NCBI GenBank assembly: GCA_006384855.1
Contig: VCJN01000434.1
Coordinates: 1-64,000, forward strand
Origin: Tetraselmis striata
Taxonomy: Eukaryota; Chlorophyta; Chlorodendrophyceae; Chlorodendrales; Chlorodendraceae
DNA length: 64,000 bases
Direction: 5' to 3'
Shown here in pieces: positions 22,709-35,344 of the stretch. Below the pieces are notes generated by a model. The model worked only from the letters and a program-made list of their open reading frames with translations, was not told where the DNA came from and searched no databases. Numbering within the stretch: the stretch's first letter is position 1; each line of letters opens with the position of its first letter. Position numbers and translations under genes: made by a program.

Positions 22709-25700
22709 TCAGCCCGCAGCGGAGGCAGCCGCCCGCGGCACAACCCCGACCGACAGCCGCAGCCTCTCCACCGCCTCGTGCAGATCCGCCGCGAGCGCGC
22801 CCAGCTCCTTCTGCTGCGCGCGGACAATACCCTTCGCGCTCACGCGGTGCCGTGCCGCTTGCGCGGGCGTCGAATCCTTGTCCACAACGCCGCCGCTGCC
22901 GCCTGCGCGTGTTGCGCGGATGCTGCCGCCGGGGGACTTCGATCCCCAGCTCACAAGCTTCTCCCCGATCGCTACCAGCATGCTCTCGACCTCCTTGTCA
23001 GCCGCGTCGTGACTGGCCCGCACCAGGGCGGCATCCTCCTTTGTGAACACTCGCACGCAGGGCGCGCCGACATCACCCGTGGCGGCGGCGCGGTCCATGG
23101 CCTCCTTCCACCTCTGGTAGAGGCCGCACCCCTTGCGCTCCGTGCACAAGGGTCGCTCCCGGAGTGGATCCCAGTTCGTGCGGTCGTGAAGGCGGTACCT
23201 GTCAAAGTATGCCTCCAGCTCCTTCCTCCGCTGATCGCGACGGGCTGGCGGCATCTCGCCGCCGGAGGCTGCCCACTCGCGCTGCCGAGCCTCCGCCGTG
23301 GCCAGCTGCCCCGGCAGTGCCACGTCGCGCGCAATGACATCGGCCGGCAGCATCGGCCAGACGCCGCCTTTGTCCACCGTGAGCTCGCCGTCCCACAGCA
23401 CCCCGCACCGCCCCATGTCGGCGCACGGAGCGTGGAACGCATGTCGCAGTTGCGTGTCCCGGGCGAGCACCGCCTCCGACGGCACGTCATCACGCACCAC
23501 GTGCATTGGGCTGCTGTCCCAGAGGTCGGCGGGCACACTAGGGTCGTCATCCCAGGCGTTGAGCCCGGACACATCCAGCGAGTGCACCTCAGCCCGCAGC
23601 TCGTTGGCATCGCCGACCGCCAGCCTCACTCGCACGTTGTTGCCGTCTGCGTCGGCAGGCGGAGGGGCCAGCTCGCCTTTGGGGGTCCACATGCGGAGCG
23701 TCGTCGCCACCACCGCCGCGGGCTTCTTGCAGCGCAGGAGGTCCTCCACCGTTTTGTACAGCGGGTCGATGTGCCGGTGGGGCACAAACAGCTGCACGTT
23801 GGGGTCGCCAGAAGCCCACAGCTCCGCCTCCGCCTCTCGGCGCTGCCGCAGGAGCTCGAGCCCTGCCGCATGCAGCTCCGCCAGCTCCTCCGGCCCCCCT
23901 TGATTTGGCAGCGCCGGCCTGTTTCTGCTGCGCCTTGCTGCCGCCGACAGGACGCACGCGGTGCCATTCTCAGCTGGCTCTGCGGGCACAGGGTCAGGCT
24001 CGGCATCCTCCGGGGCAGGTGCTTCCGTTGGCGCCGGGCCGGACCCCACCACCATCTCGGCCGAGTGTGCAGCCTCCGCAGCGAGCGCGTCACCTGCATG
24101 CAGAACAGTCTTGCGGGTCTTTTGACCTTGCAGCTGTTGAGGCTGCGGGGCATCAGTTGGTAGACGGGCGTCCGTAGACAGCGCGCCGTGCGGCCTCACT
24201 CGGCGGTGCTGCCCCGGGGGTGATGCGGGCGGAGCGGTGCCTTCGGCTGGCTGGCTGCCTAGGGGTGGGCCTCTGTAGTCGCCAGCAGCAGACTCCAAAT
24301 TGCTTGGGGTACTGCGGGTCTGTGGATATTGCGGGGTGCCCGCTGGTGGCCTGTGTGGCCTGTGTCGGCGCCCTTGCTGCTGGTGCGGGAACCCGCCGCT
24401 GCCAGCCGGGAGCGCCTGGCCGGCCAGCGCGCTGCGCGGCTGTAGACGGAGTGTAGCATCAGCTAGTTGGCGCCCCTCCCTGGGGAGGGGCGGTCTCGTA
24501 GATGGCGCGCTCATCTGCTTGTGCAGCCGCACACGGTGTGAGCGCAGGAGGCGGAGCACCGCGCCGGTGCGGGAGCAGCCCGGTGAGGCATGCTGGGCAA
24601 GCGCCCCCGCCTGGCGGAGCAGCAGCTCGTGCGCCACGCGCAGAGTCTCCACTCCGTCGCACAGCTCGCCGCTCATGCGGCTGCCCGTGAGCAGCGCCGC
24701 TGCGTTGATGCTGGCGTGAGACATGCTGCGTGTCAGGTGGCGCATCGATGGCAGGGGGGCAGTACCTCGGCGACCTGGTGACGCGCTTGCTGCACGGCTG
24801 CCATGGCCCGGGAGACTGTGGATGCCGGCGGTCCCCTGGCGGAGCGGCGATGCGCTGCCAACGAGGCGCACCTCACGGCGCTGCGGGCCCACCGTGCTGT
24901 TCCGCGTTGTTGGGACCAGAGGCAGAGTGTCCGCCTCGCGCGGAGCATCCCATGCCTGATGCTCTGACACCCCGATGCGTAGCGGGCACTGGTCGAGGAG
25001 TTGCCCGAGAGCATCCGCGTGGGTGCGGAGGAGGCATGCGGCAGCGGCAGCCTGCTCTACGTTTGCACCCGTGCCAGCCCAGCTGTCCGGGTGATTTGGC
25101 TGCGCGAGGCCCGACAGGCTTTGGCCAAGCGGCAGCAGGGCGTGCAACACTGCCGCGTACTCCAGGAGCAGCATGTGGGCTTGCTGCAGGCTGGTGATCA
25201 TGCACTGCCTCTCGATCGAACCTGGCGGCAGGCTGAGTGCGGACTGCAGGGCTTCCATGCTGGGCAGGGACTGCCGCAAGGGACGCCCCCCTGCCCATGG
25301 TGGCTGTGACCGCTGCGCGCGTGGCGGCCACGTTGCGCCCATGCTCAGCGCGCCGCCTCGGGAAGCAGTGCTCGCAAAGGAGCCAGAGGGAGCCAACCGA
25401 TGAGGCGGCATGGTGGCCGCCAATACCGTGCTGCCTTGGGGCGGAGGCGAATACAAGGGCGCCTCTGCCACGTCTCTCGCCGGCTTCAGCTGGTCCGAAA
25501 CTTCGCCAGCTCTTACATGGCCACCTCTCACGGTCACTGGCAGTTTTGTTTTTGCGACAGAAGACGTGCCGCATTCCTGGGATTCCATGGTTTGGAGTTG
25601 ATGCCGCACACCGGGTTGTGACAGCGTGCCGCTTTCCGGCGTGTCTGTGGACTCATCGCCGTTCAGGTCGGTAGACGCCCATGTGGCCCCATCGCTAGGC

Positions 25701-26168
25701 ATCTGGAGGATGCTGCTGAGAGATCCAAATGCGTCGTCCATGTCTGACGCTCGGTGTTTCGTACTGGAGCGAGCCGGCGTCATGAGGCGGTTGATGGTTG
25801 TTTCCAGGTGCTGGATGCGCTCGCCCAGATCCGCCTGTTTGGGGTGGACAACAAAAGCAGAGGGCGGGCGGAGCATGTGAGGATTGGCGCTGTGCAAGTC
25901 ACGGTTGAGAAGTTGCGGGTGTAGCAGAAAGGACCAGCCATGGGTGAATGCAGGGCCAGTATTATATTGGTGCGAAGCATTCGATTGGGAAGCCGACTAT
26001 ACCCGATGAGAGAGAGAGAGAGAGAGGGGGGGGGGGGTCGTCCGCCATTTTAATATCGATAAGAATAGTGCCAGGCAATCAGCCCTGCATCTCACCTGCC
26101 TGCGACTTGACGCACATAGCTGCTGCTCCAGTGACTGAACCGTGGCTCCCAGCTTGTGCCGGGACGGG
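22709..26168 (-). CDS. Long coiled-coil protein of unknown function, unit 2 copy
   Basis: Paralogue of the 11,938-15,483 gene, with main exon 25,834-22,709 and upstream exon about 26,168-26,096. The whole frame is open. Indels against unit 1 are in multiples of three: loss of a stretch around PGSEPITESALAAPH, and small losses near the N-terminus. The upstream coiled-coil exon differs by H-to-Q and H-to-R replacements without frame damage. Preservation of a frame over 1,000 codons long in both copies suggests both are expressed, or that the duplication is recent. Function unknown. Confidence 0.75.
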
Positions 26169-28162
26169 CTGCTACTGTCACGGCAACGTCAGGCCAATGC
26201 AACAACTCAGTTCCAACAAATTGGCGCTTGCATGTCCAGGCGTGCTGAGCAACGCGTGAAATCAGCTGCTTAAAAAGTGTGAAATCATTGGTCCCAGCGC
26301 ATGAGACGTCACTTCCTACCCTCTGTGTCATGTCAATGCTGATATACACCGGACTGATTGAGCATCGCGCCAGGCAAGTCGTCTCCTATCCGAAGCTAGG
26401 CCAGAGGGTTGCAGATGCCGCCCTCTGTATTCTGACCATCAAGGCCCTGCAATGTTTGTGGGTTTATTGCAGGTTTCTTGCCCCGATCTCGACCCACCGA
26501 CCTACAGTATATGCACCAAACTGTTGATGCGCATTATCCACAACTCGCTAGTGAATCGTACGCCACTTCAATTAGTACTGCTGACGCCTATTTGCCCGTC
26601 AGGGCAGCTCTGGGGGCCTTCTCGGCATTAATACAGCCGTGACAGCAAGCCACAACAACATCTTGGGGGTCACAGGATATGATTCGTGCCTTGCATGGTC
26701 CCCGAAAGCGGGCTGCGCTTCTCCCATATTAAACGCTCTCACCTGCTGGCACTGCGAACTCTGCTCCGATTCACGCTACTGTGAGCTGCGTTTGCCGGGC
26801 CAGCTGGGAAGGAGTATGGCGGTTCACCGCCGTCAACTTGGAAGGATGGGCTTGCTCCCTGCCCCACGGGGCGACCGTTTCGGAAGTCCGCCATGTTGTC
26901 CCGCATTTGTTGAAACGCCTACAGCAGTAGCCCGCCGCGTGTTCTCTACCGCTCGACGCCGGATAACGCAACTTGCGTCCTCGCGCCGCCTCGGCGTGAA
27001 AACTTCGCGACGAAGCCCGTCGCGCCCACGACTCCGTTGCTGCCCTGCTGGGCTGGCGCCAGCAGCGCGGGAGTGCACAACATATGCGATCGTTAGCTCC
27101 ACTTTCCCGTACGTCACGATCATGCCCGGCGTTCCCGTGTCTCTGTGTGGCTCTGGCTGGTGCCAGAGAGGAAGTGGGGTGCCGTAGGGTCATCAGTATA
27201 GTTTCCGTGAATGCTCTCTTGTCTGAACCCGTATAAATGGCAAGGGCGCGACAATTGCGGTTTCAGCTCGCGGCTAAGACGACGTGGTGGCGCCCTGCCA
27301 AGGGAGGATGTTTGTAGCAGACGCTACGAGCACTTAAACGCGCTTACACGCGGGTCATATTGTGTAGCGATTTTGGGTTCCTAAACGCCCGTGAGGTTTT
27401 TAGACGATGGTAGTTAGCTATGCGAGGATTGGGCAGGGCGAAGTGATCAAGTGACGACAGCTCGGCAGACGGAACGGCGGTGGAATAACAAGAAGTCTCT
27501 CTTCAGCACTTGGATGGGCGACACACTACCGGACTAGCGGACATGAGTCAGTGTATTGTGCCTGATGCAGCGGACTGCCAGATGGCGCTACACATGGAGG
27601 AGCTACGCCTCATGCGAACACGTGTTCTGAAAACAAGCATCGCTGCCCGGTGGCAGGTGAGGCGTCGCTGTGATATTCGTACGGTCGTACCTGTCGCGGT
27701 GTGAAGCCGAGAGCGGGGCTGCTTCAAAGCGCTCTAGCGACCAAGTCAGTAAGTCCGAAGTATAGCTGCTGAGTCCTTAGCTGCCACGAGTAGGCGGCTG
27801 GGCGGCAAACGGTGCGGTTGCCAGGGAGAGGCGTGCAGGGGCAAATGTAAGAGCAATCGTGCGACATGGCTGAGTATGTGTGGTCTACAAAGGGTTCAGG
27901 CCCGCTTGTGACACCTCTGGCGGAGCGACAGGATAATACGGAATCCCCATACGCAATCGGCACGTATCTGCAGCATACCTGGTACCAGTAAGGATTAGTC
28001 CCTACCCATATTTTTCACATGATGTAGTCTTTGAAATATGCTGAGGCTAACTACGTTGCTATACCCATGTGAATGACAAAAAGGCGCCAGTATGAATTCG
28101 GTCGCTGAAATCAGTATTATATTACGAATCGAAGACATCGACACTACGAGTCAGTAGCTCAT

Positions 28163-28540
28163 AAGCGGTCTGCATCCCGCACGAGGCGGGATGGATGCTG
28201 AGTGATGCGCGCCCGGTTCACAGTCGGGGCCACGCGTGCACGTGTGTGAAAGGGTTATCCCCGGACGCGCTTTTAAAGTATGCAGCTTCGGCCTTGGCTG
28301 GGCCTTGGGATAATATATGACGGACGAATATGCGCCGTCTTTTTTTCCGCCCCCGGGACAGGACTGGCACCAGTGAAACCCTTGCAGCCTCTCTACGACG
28401 GCCGTTTAGGCAGCGATCCAGTTACGGAAAACCGTCTCGTGAGGCAGCGAGCCCGTTCTACTCGAGCCGTCACCGCCAAGCTCAGGACTACCCCAAGGAA
28501 ATCTCTTGTGAGTAAGGCCTCCTGGTGAGCCGGGGTGGTG
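28163..28540 (+). repeat. Dispersed repeat family, copy in unit 2
   Basis: Tandem-duplicated counterpart of 17,480-17,860, differing by one CAG unit and a few substitutions. Confidence 0.6.
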
Positions 28541-29733
28541 CACAGATAGAGTGGTTGCCCCGCGATGAGATAGAGGGCGCCCCGCTCCGCGGCCAGTACA
28601 TGCGAAAGCGCGCACCGTGGCTCTTACGATCATTCATACATCGATGTGCTTCATGCGTAATCATATTTCATGCATGCACTAATTGCCGACATGTCGTATG
28701 TTAAACGTATTTTAAACGACATAAGTGAATACCCGATCAAGGTTTCAAAGTTGCAACAAGTATCTTGCATAGATAGTGCTCATTAAGTCATTATGCTTCT
28801 ATTCTGCAATTAAACAACAAAACAATGAACAATGACGCTGTGTCTTTCAAGTGCAGAAGTGGGAATGCCCCAATCTCTGCTTACTACCTGCAGCAATCAA
28901 CAATCGATTTACTTGTGCTAAAATTATTGATGATAAGGCATGAAAGGGCTGTTATTTTTAAATTTGTTCCTTTCCAAAATCATTTCGCTTCATTGTAGCC
29001 TCCCGTGTCGCCAAGGAGCACACACTTGAAAGCGGCGCAAGCCAATGCTGCCACATCAAATCGAGGTAGGGGGAGACACCTACTTCAGTGCTTAAAGGGT
29101 TGGCATGAGTGGGAGTACCAGCCAACGGCCTAGGTGCCGATGTTGATGCCGCTGAGGACGGCAATGTCGATGGCGATCGTGGTGATGTTGATGATGCCGT
29201 TGTCGATGACAAGACCGGCGATGATGATGATGATGACGATCATGACGGTGATGATCGTGACATGATGAAGATGACGATGAACAAGAGGGGGAGGAGGAGG
29301 AGGAGGAGGAGGTGACTCCTCCTCCGAGGAGGAGAATTCGGGAAGAAGTTGATGAAGTGATGGTGATGAAGATCGGGTAGGTGACTAAATCGAGACCGCA
29401 AGTCTACGGCCTCAAGTGCCGCAAGAAGACACTCAACCCAGGCGGCCGCATCTATCTTGCAATGGAGGTCCTTGAGCACATGTGTAACAATGTGTCACCA
29501 AATTGGTTTCGGAGCATCTGCATATCATTCATGTCTTCACATCATGTTTTGGGATGCATGACAAACATGATAATAGTTTTGGAGCTTGTCTCGGAAAACA
29601 ACTCAATATATATAACACTATTTTAACCTATTTTGCACCGAGTCACGCGGTGCATTGTGGGTAGGTCTTAATCAGGGTTTGGGGTCAGCAGTGGGATTGA
29701 TAGCTAGCATGAAGGCCGGTTGGTTCATTTGTG

Positions 29734-31778
29734 CTAAGTCGGGAAAACACTTCCGTCCAAGCAGGGACAAATCAAGATTGAAGGAAACGTTATAATGGTT
29801 ACAAGTAGTTTGTGCCGTCGGGGGCTGAAACTCCGTCCAAGTTGGGACATAAGTGCGAGCGGCTCGGGAAGGCTATTTTGTGGAAAAGTATACTTCTCAT
29901 CATCATCATCATCATCATCGCCGTCAGAATCTTCGATCAAGTAACCCCCTCGGCGCCTTGCCGCCTTGTGTCTTCTCTTCTCCGCCGCTACAAGCTCATC
30001 CCGCTGCTCTTCCAGGGTCATTGGAAGGGGTAGACCCGGCCACTTCTCGAAGTCATCTGGACGCAATCTCTGAGTCTCGTCCCATGGCTTCTCTTTGATC
30101 CATGACTTCATCCTGGATTTCATCCCGGCGATTTGCGTCTTCTGGTTGTCAATGAGGACGGTTTTCAAGTTCCTGTGACTGTGGGAACGAGTGATCGTCC
30201 GGACTAAAGCAGGCCCACAACACACAAAAGACCGCAACAACCTATAGGCGTGGCAAATCGCACAAGGCGTTAATTTGATGCTTTATCGCATTGCTATTAT
30301 GTCATTGACCCGGGTTGCACCCCTCACGCATTGTCCCAGTCCTGGCTGTGACGTCAACGATTGTTGTCCCCTTTGTTGCCGCCATCTTGAGGTGCTTGGA
30401 AAATAGCGCGACGGGTTTTTGGTACTTGTTCACAGTCCGTCTATTCTCGTCCTTCAACTTGGCAGAGTCATTGAAATGGCCGAGCATGATGGACGTGGAG
30501 AGCGACCTGGCAAGGCAAAACCGGCTCAAAGTGATGCTTAAAATAGGCCGGCTACGTTCCACGAATCAAATATCACCGTTGGGGATCAAAGGCGCAAATG
30601 TTCCCTAGTACGATGCTTGGCGGGGGCTTCTTGACGTAGAGATAGTACTCAGCGTTGTGGCGCAGAGAACTGCCGATCCTCATACCGCAATCTTTGGCCC
30701 AAGTCAGGACGTGATAGGCAAGTTCCTCGGCTTGCTTTTGAACTGCTGTGATTACGGATCCAAGCTGCGGGTCCGAGAGGTGAATGAAAAAATGGCACCC
30801 ATCGAGAGCATTGTGGACGTCAGAAGATCCAGTCAGGATATTCAGTTGCCTGCGCGGGGAAATTTGAAATGAGATAAATGAAAGCACAGTCATATGCGCA
30901 CCATGGTTGTGGGGGGGAGGGGTATCTTGCCTAGCGAAAACAAACACGTCGTTGAAGTCTTCCGTGCCCCACGCATCATCCTTCGAGTCCCAAGTGTGCG
31001 AACCAGCTCCGAAAAGCGCGTCGGCAATGAACACTATGGCCTTGGTGGCACCAACCTCGCTCCGACATGGCTTCCGCGACAAATTTTTGGCGCCCTCCAC
31101 GATGCAAGTCTTGCAAAGCTCCAATCTCAAAAAAGACTTCATCATCTTTAGAGTCGAACCCTTCGCCCCTGGGCATCACTGCAAATTTCTCGGCCTGAAG
31201 TTTCAAAAACCGATTCGGTTTAATAGCTAACACAGTGAAAAATGTTTTCAGAAATCATTTGCGGGATCGATATTTTACCTTCATCGATATCCACCGCTCC
31301 TCAGAAAACCCTGGAGCGGAACTCGCGAGAAGCAGCGGAGCGCATGCCAGAAGAGCAAACTTTGTGAAGAAGGACATCACCAAGTCCAGCATCTGGTTCT
31401 AGATGTGGAACGCCTGACTTTTGATTCTAGTGTTGGTGGCCGCGATGTGCTCTCGAACCGGTGTTGGGGTGAGGCAGTCGGCAGAATTCATGGCTCCCCA
31501 TCTCTTAGGAGGAGTCATCAAGACCATCAAAGGACCGGAGCGATGAGAACCTTTGAACAAATCCCGGAACTCTTTTGGGAAGCCGCTTGGGCCGAGGTCA
31601 TCAACCTTGGCTCGGAACCTGGTGAGTGCGTCAAAGCGAGCGGCCGCTTGCTCATCCGACACATCGGCTGACACATCGTGATCGATGATGTGGTCCGAGA
31701 GGTAATCCCCCCACGTCTTGGCCGGTTTGTCTGGCGTCAGCAGTTCGATTGGCTTCCTGGACTTGGCCGTGTCGATCA
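29734..31778 (-). pseudogene. Beta-class (N4/N6) DNA-methyltransferase-like gene, damaged
   Basis: Exons 31,778-31,279; 31,194-30,931; 30,849-30,577; 30,506-30,328; 30,203-29,734 or shorter. Phases of the last four junctions close exactly, including one GC-AG intron (AG|GCAAGA). Family features in order: VFIADALFGAG...WD...DDAW at the DPPY (motif IV) position, HVLTWAKD and HNAEYYLYVKK (the W-K and R-x-x-E-x-x-L strand), NKYQKPVALF (QKP), IVDVTARTGT at the motif I (DPFAGTGT) position, then LKTVLIDN (binding-site Glu/Asp strand). This motif order is the beta class. The catalytic DPPY and the SAM-binding FxGxG are both replaced, so activity is doubtful. The first exon has an in-frame TAG (31,401-31,399), and the frame shifts between 31,194 and about 31,060. 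The N-terminal exon upstream of 31,778 was not found. Confidence 0.6.
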
Positions 31779-32690
31779 CTGTGAGATTCAGATGTGACGT
31801 AAATGTCCCCTACTAGTGACGAACGACGACATACGGGGGCGATACGGGACGTGCGAGGGACGTGGATTTCATACCGAGTAGCGACGACTATCTCGCGCGA
31901 CGTGTAAAGTACTATATCAATTTATCGTTCCGATAATTTCGTCAAATTGATATTCGCACGCGGGCTCGCGTGGCGCGCGCCGACGCGGAGCACCCGGGCT
32001 AAGTACAAGCGGCTGCACGTACTCGCTGCACATCGCTGCACAACGCGGGGTCGCTGGCGTCGCGGTGCGCCACGCTGGCGGGCCGCGCCCCCGGCCCCTG
32101 CCAAGGAGTAATCACGATAAGTACTGGCACGGTGCGGCGGCCGACTCTCGCGAAGCCCGTGCCCGCACGGCATTGGTGCTTAGTTCGCGCTTAGCATCGC
32201 GGCACCGCATGCATGTGCCGGCATGCGATCATGGCTTGCGCGGCAGTCCCGGCGGAGGTGTGGGCCGGTGTCGCGGAGGCGCTGGGTCAGTGGATGCCGC
32301 CGTGACGACCCGGTGCAGTGCCGCGCGCGCGCCCGTTCGACGTATGTGCGCGCGATGTGCGGCACGTTGTTGTGCGGCGTTGTGCGGCACGACGGGCGGA
32401 GGTGTGGGCGGATGTAGGTGGTACGGTAGGTGGTAGGCGGTAGGTGGTGTTCGAAGGTGCGCGTTTAAATGCAGCCGCCCTAACTGCTAATGATTGTGTA
32501 ACGCCCCAGCACGCGCATGAAATACGGGGTCGCCTGACGGTCACCGCCGCTCACCGCTGAACCAAGCGCGGACAGCCGCGCCCTCGCATCTGTGCTGCCT
32601 ACTAGTGGTGGGCTACATCCACCCCAACTCTCACCCCCCCCCCCCCCCCCCGCGCGCGCGCGGCCGCAGGCATCCCGGGAAAGGGATGGA
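31779..32690. other. No gene recognised
   Basis: GC-rich sequence between the divergent methyltransferase-like and transposon-like genes, holding local GGTAGGTGGTA and TGTGCGGC repeats (32,330-32,450). Short frames on both strands show no domain or splice structure. Confidence 0.4.
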
Positions 32691-33506
32691 TATCGAGTGT
32701 GCCGAAGGATGGCGTGTACACATGCAAGCACTGCCGGGGCTGGGTGACGGGCACTAGTGACAAGACGGCGCGAGAGCGGCACTTCCTAAAATACCCGAAC
32801 TGTAGCCACTCGTTGAAGCGTGCGGCTAAGTTGCGCCGCAAGACCGCCTTCTTACAAGCAGTAGCAGCAACAGCAGGGGCGGCAGCAGCAGGCAGGGTCG
32901 GGAGTAGGAGTAGCAGCAGCCGTCGGAAACGGCCCGCTGCTACGGGTGCCGTCTGTTGAGCCATGTGGAGTGCCCGGACGGCACGGTGAAGGTGGCGCCT
33001 GCGGGGTATGCAAAGGACGTCCTCCACAGGGTGGATGGCGAAGAGTTGCAGGCTGTGCGCACGGGCGCGAGCTGCCTCCTGCTCTCCGGCGACCGGACGC
33101 TGGAGCAGATGGGCGTCATTGGCCAGATAGAGGAGGACTTGGCCAAGTCGGACCTCGATGGGGATTAGGACGGCGAACTGAGCCCCGCTGTCCGGCGTGC
33201 GTTCAACACAACATGGCTGGCGGAGGCCAAGCAGAACACCGGCTGCCATGGCGTGTGCCAGGTGCATGTGGTCCTGGGCTATGTCAGCATGGTCAACCTC
33301 TTCCCCCTCGCGCCATGCCACCTTCTTTCTTTTTGCTTGGGAAAGGACTTATGGCGGAACTTCGTCACCGTGCTGGGCCACGTTGGATTCCGGGCTATGA
33401 AGCAGGAAGACCGGCGCCATGCTTTAGTCTTGATACCCAACAACTTTGGACCTGGGTTGCACCCTTCGTTTGCGGTGTCCAACAAGTCGAAAGGTACCCC
33501 CCCCCC

Positions 33507-33580
33507 TGGGCGTGGGCGTGGGCGTGGGCGTGGGCGTGGGCGTGGGCGTGGGCGTGGGCGTGAGCGTGAGCGTGGGCGTG
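33507..33580. repeat. (GGGCGT)n hexanucleotide repeat in an intron
   Basis: About 12 copies of GGGCGT with a few GAGCGT variants lie in the 112-bp intron between 33,493 and 33,606. Every frame is open through the repeat, which is why spurious Gly-Arg or Val-Gly repeat proteins appear here. Confidence 0.9.
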
Positions 33581-34239
33581 ACTGCATTCCCTTTCATGAC
33601 TGCAGGGTCAGACAAGGTGACGGTACATTCCGGCTGGGTCATGGAGGATTGCTGGCACCACATGGAAACGTTTTCCCTTCTTACCGCCGGTCCGCTGTTC
33701 GAGGAGGCCCGGGTGAAGGCGATCATGACCGAGAAGGAGCTCGCGACCCCAGCGGTGATACGTTCGGTGTCGGAGCTGGCGGTGCTTGGGCACATGTACA
33801 TGCGCCTGCAAGGAGCTGCGTGGTTCGTCACGCGGTGGGGGTTGCAGAACGTGGTGACGGAGGAGGACGGCCCCGAGCGCAAGGCGCAGGTGGACGCGCT
33901 CACCATGGAGGGGAGGACTCGATACTTAGCGGACATCACCGTGTATGCCCGCCTGGCTGAGTGAAACGGCTTCGTTTCGCTCCTCGTCTCCAACTTGCAC
34001 TCGGCGGTGTGCCGCATGATCTGCCAGATGATGGTTTGCGGGCACCCGCTTGCAGAGCCGTGGATGGAGAGCCTCATGGGCTTCTTGAAGGCGGGCGCCA
34101 AGCACGTGCTGCCGAAGAATGTCTGCGAGACCAACATGATGAGGGACCTCCTTTTCGCACAGCGGATCCACCGCCTGAAGGCGCATCGCCTCTACCGGGA
34201 ACCCAACCCCAACAAGAACGCCCCCCCCCCCTCTTGCTG

Positions 34240-34345
34240 CCTCCTCAGCCACGTGCACCCACACCCACACACCCACCCACCCACACCCACACACACTCAC
34301 ACTCACACTCACATTCGCACTCACAGCGACCCACCCACACACACA
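34240..34345. repeat. CACAC / CACTCA microsatellite
   Basis: Imperfect CCACAC and CACTCA repeats follow a poly-C run within the presumed intron of the transposon-like gene. Confidence 0.8.
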
Positions 34346-35344
34346 TGGGTACATGGCCCCAGACGACACTGGCCCCGGCGCCGTGGAGACGCCCATCTGG
34401 TTGGTTGGGAGCGCATCCGCTGCGTGGGAGGACGCGGTGGACTTCAAGGACCATTTGGAGTAGCTGCTGGACGACGTCCGACGTACGGTGCAGGGCTCGC
34501 ACTCATATGCACCCATACTCGAGGGGTGAAATGCGGTCCTGCCGGGCTGGACCCCAGCGGTGGCGCTACAAGGCGGCGTCGCTTCGCAACGGTGACAAGC
34601 CCCGGCTTCACCGGGGGGGGGGGGGGGGGGGGGCGGGGAGACGTCAAGAGACAACTTCTTGTTTGTGTACAAGATGTTGAAGCAAGTCCCCGACGCCCGA
34701 CCCACCCCCCTACACCACCGAGGAGCTGGAGAGCGAGGAGGAGCTGCCGAGAAACCTGTTGGCGGAGCGCGAAGACGCCAAGTACACCACCATGGTCGCG
34801 CGAGCTCAACACTTCTACCTTGCTACGCCGCCGCCCCCGCCGGGGGCTGACTCGGACGACAACCGTGCCAGCGCGCGGCCCATTCGGGCTGCATTGTGTA
34901 CGGTGTGGACGCCGGAACGAGCCCACACTGCCGTGGGCTTGGACTTGTGGAGAGTGCCGTGCGGCGGCGGTGGTTCAGGCGGGGAGGAGGCCCTTGTCCT
35001 CCTAGACGGTCCCGGCATCCGCAAGGTGGCTGTTCTCATGGCCCCTGCCCACATGTCCTCCGCGAAGGCTGCCGAATCGGGCGTCGACGCCGGGGAGCTG
35101 ATGGTGGCGGGAATCCACGCGAGGTCGTAGGACGGTGCGCGAGGGGGGGGGGGGGGCGGGCGGGCAGCGGCTGTGGGATAGGCGGGGCAGCGGTTGCTAT
35201 CGAGTGAGGCTTAGCATCGTTTGCAGTAGCAACGCAGCCTCTCCGGTTGCATAGTGTGACGCCGCGTGGATGTAACCCAACAGTACACGCAAAGTGCAAG
35301 TGTTACACGCCCGTGTGCCCCACCCAATAACATTGCGCCCGACC

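Larger units (their letters stand above)
19531..30214. repeat. Tandem duplication, unit 2 (about 10.68 kb)
   Basis: This is the second copy of the 8,664-19,530 unit. It starts inside a copy of kinase intron 8 and ends 11 bp past the acceptor of the last visible methyltransferase-like exon, where unique sequence resumes (CCACAACACAC). Divergence is moderate in the first kilobases (microsatellites, AT-rich stretch) and very low from about 26.1 kb onward. This suggests uneven gene conversion or a recent origin. Confidence 0.9.
32699..35130 (+). pseudogene. Transposon-derived gene with BED-like zinc finger and DUF4218-like end
   Basis: The first exon carries a zinc-finger-like YTCKHCRGWVTG...RERHFLKYPNC (BED-like spacing) and a Lys/Arg/Ala-rich linker. 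The second frame starts around CYGCRLLSHVEC and runs to 33,493 (AAAG|GTACCC donor). The third exon starts at 33,606 after GACTGCAG and closes in phase. It contains NLHSAVCRMICQMMVCGHPLAEPWMESLMGFLK, resembling DUF4218 of CACTA-type transposons. Later frames cover 34,330-34,530 and about 34,700-35,130. In-frame stops occur at TAG 33,166-33,168, TGA 33,962-33,964 and TAG near 34,460. All lie inside otherwise open coding sequence, so this is a decaying copy. The superfamily assignment is tentative. Confidence 0.4.

Noticed and set aside
33424..34137. Long minus-strand frames with (PT)n repeats over 33.4-34.1 kb
   Set aside because: They are the antisense of the transposon-like exons and the (GGGCGT)n intron repeat.
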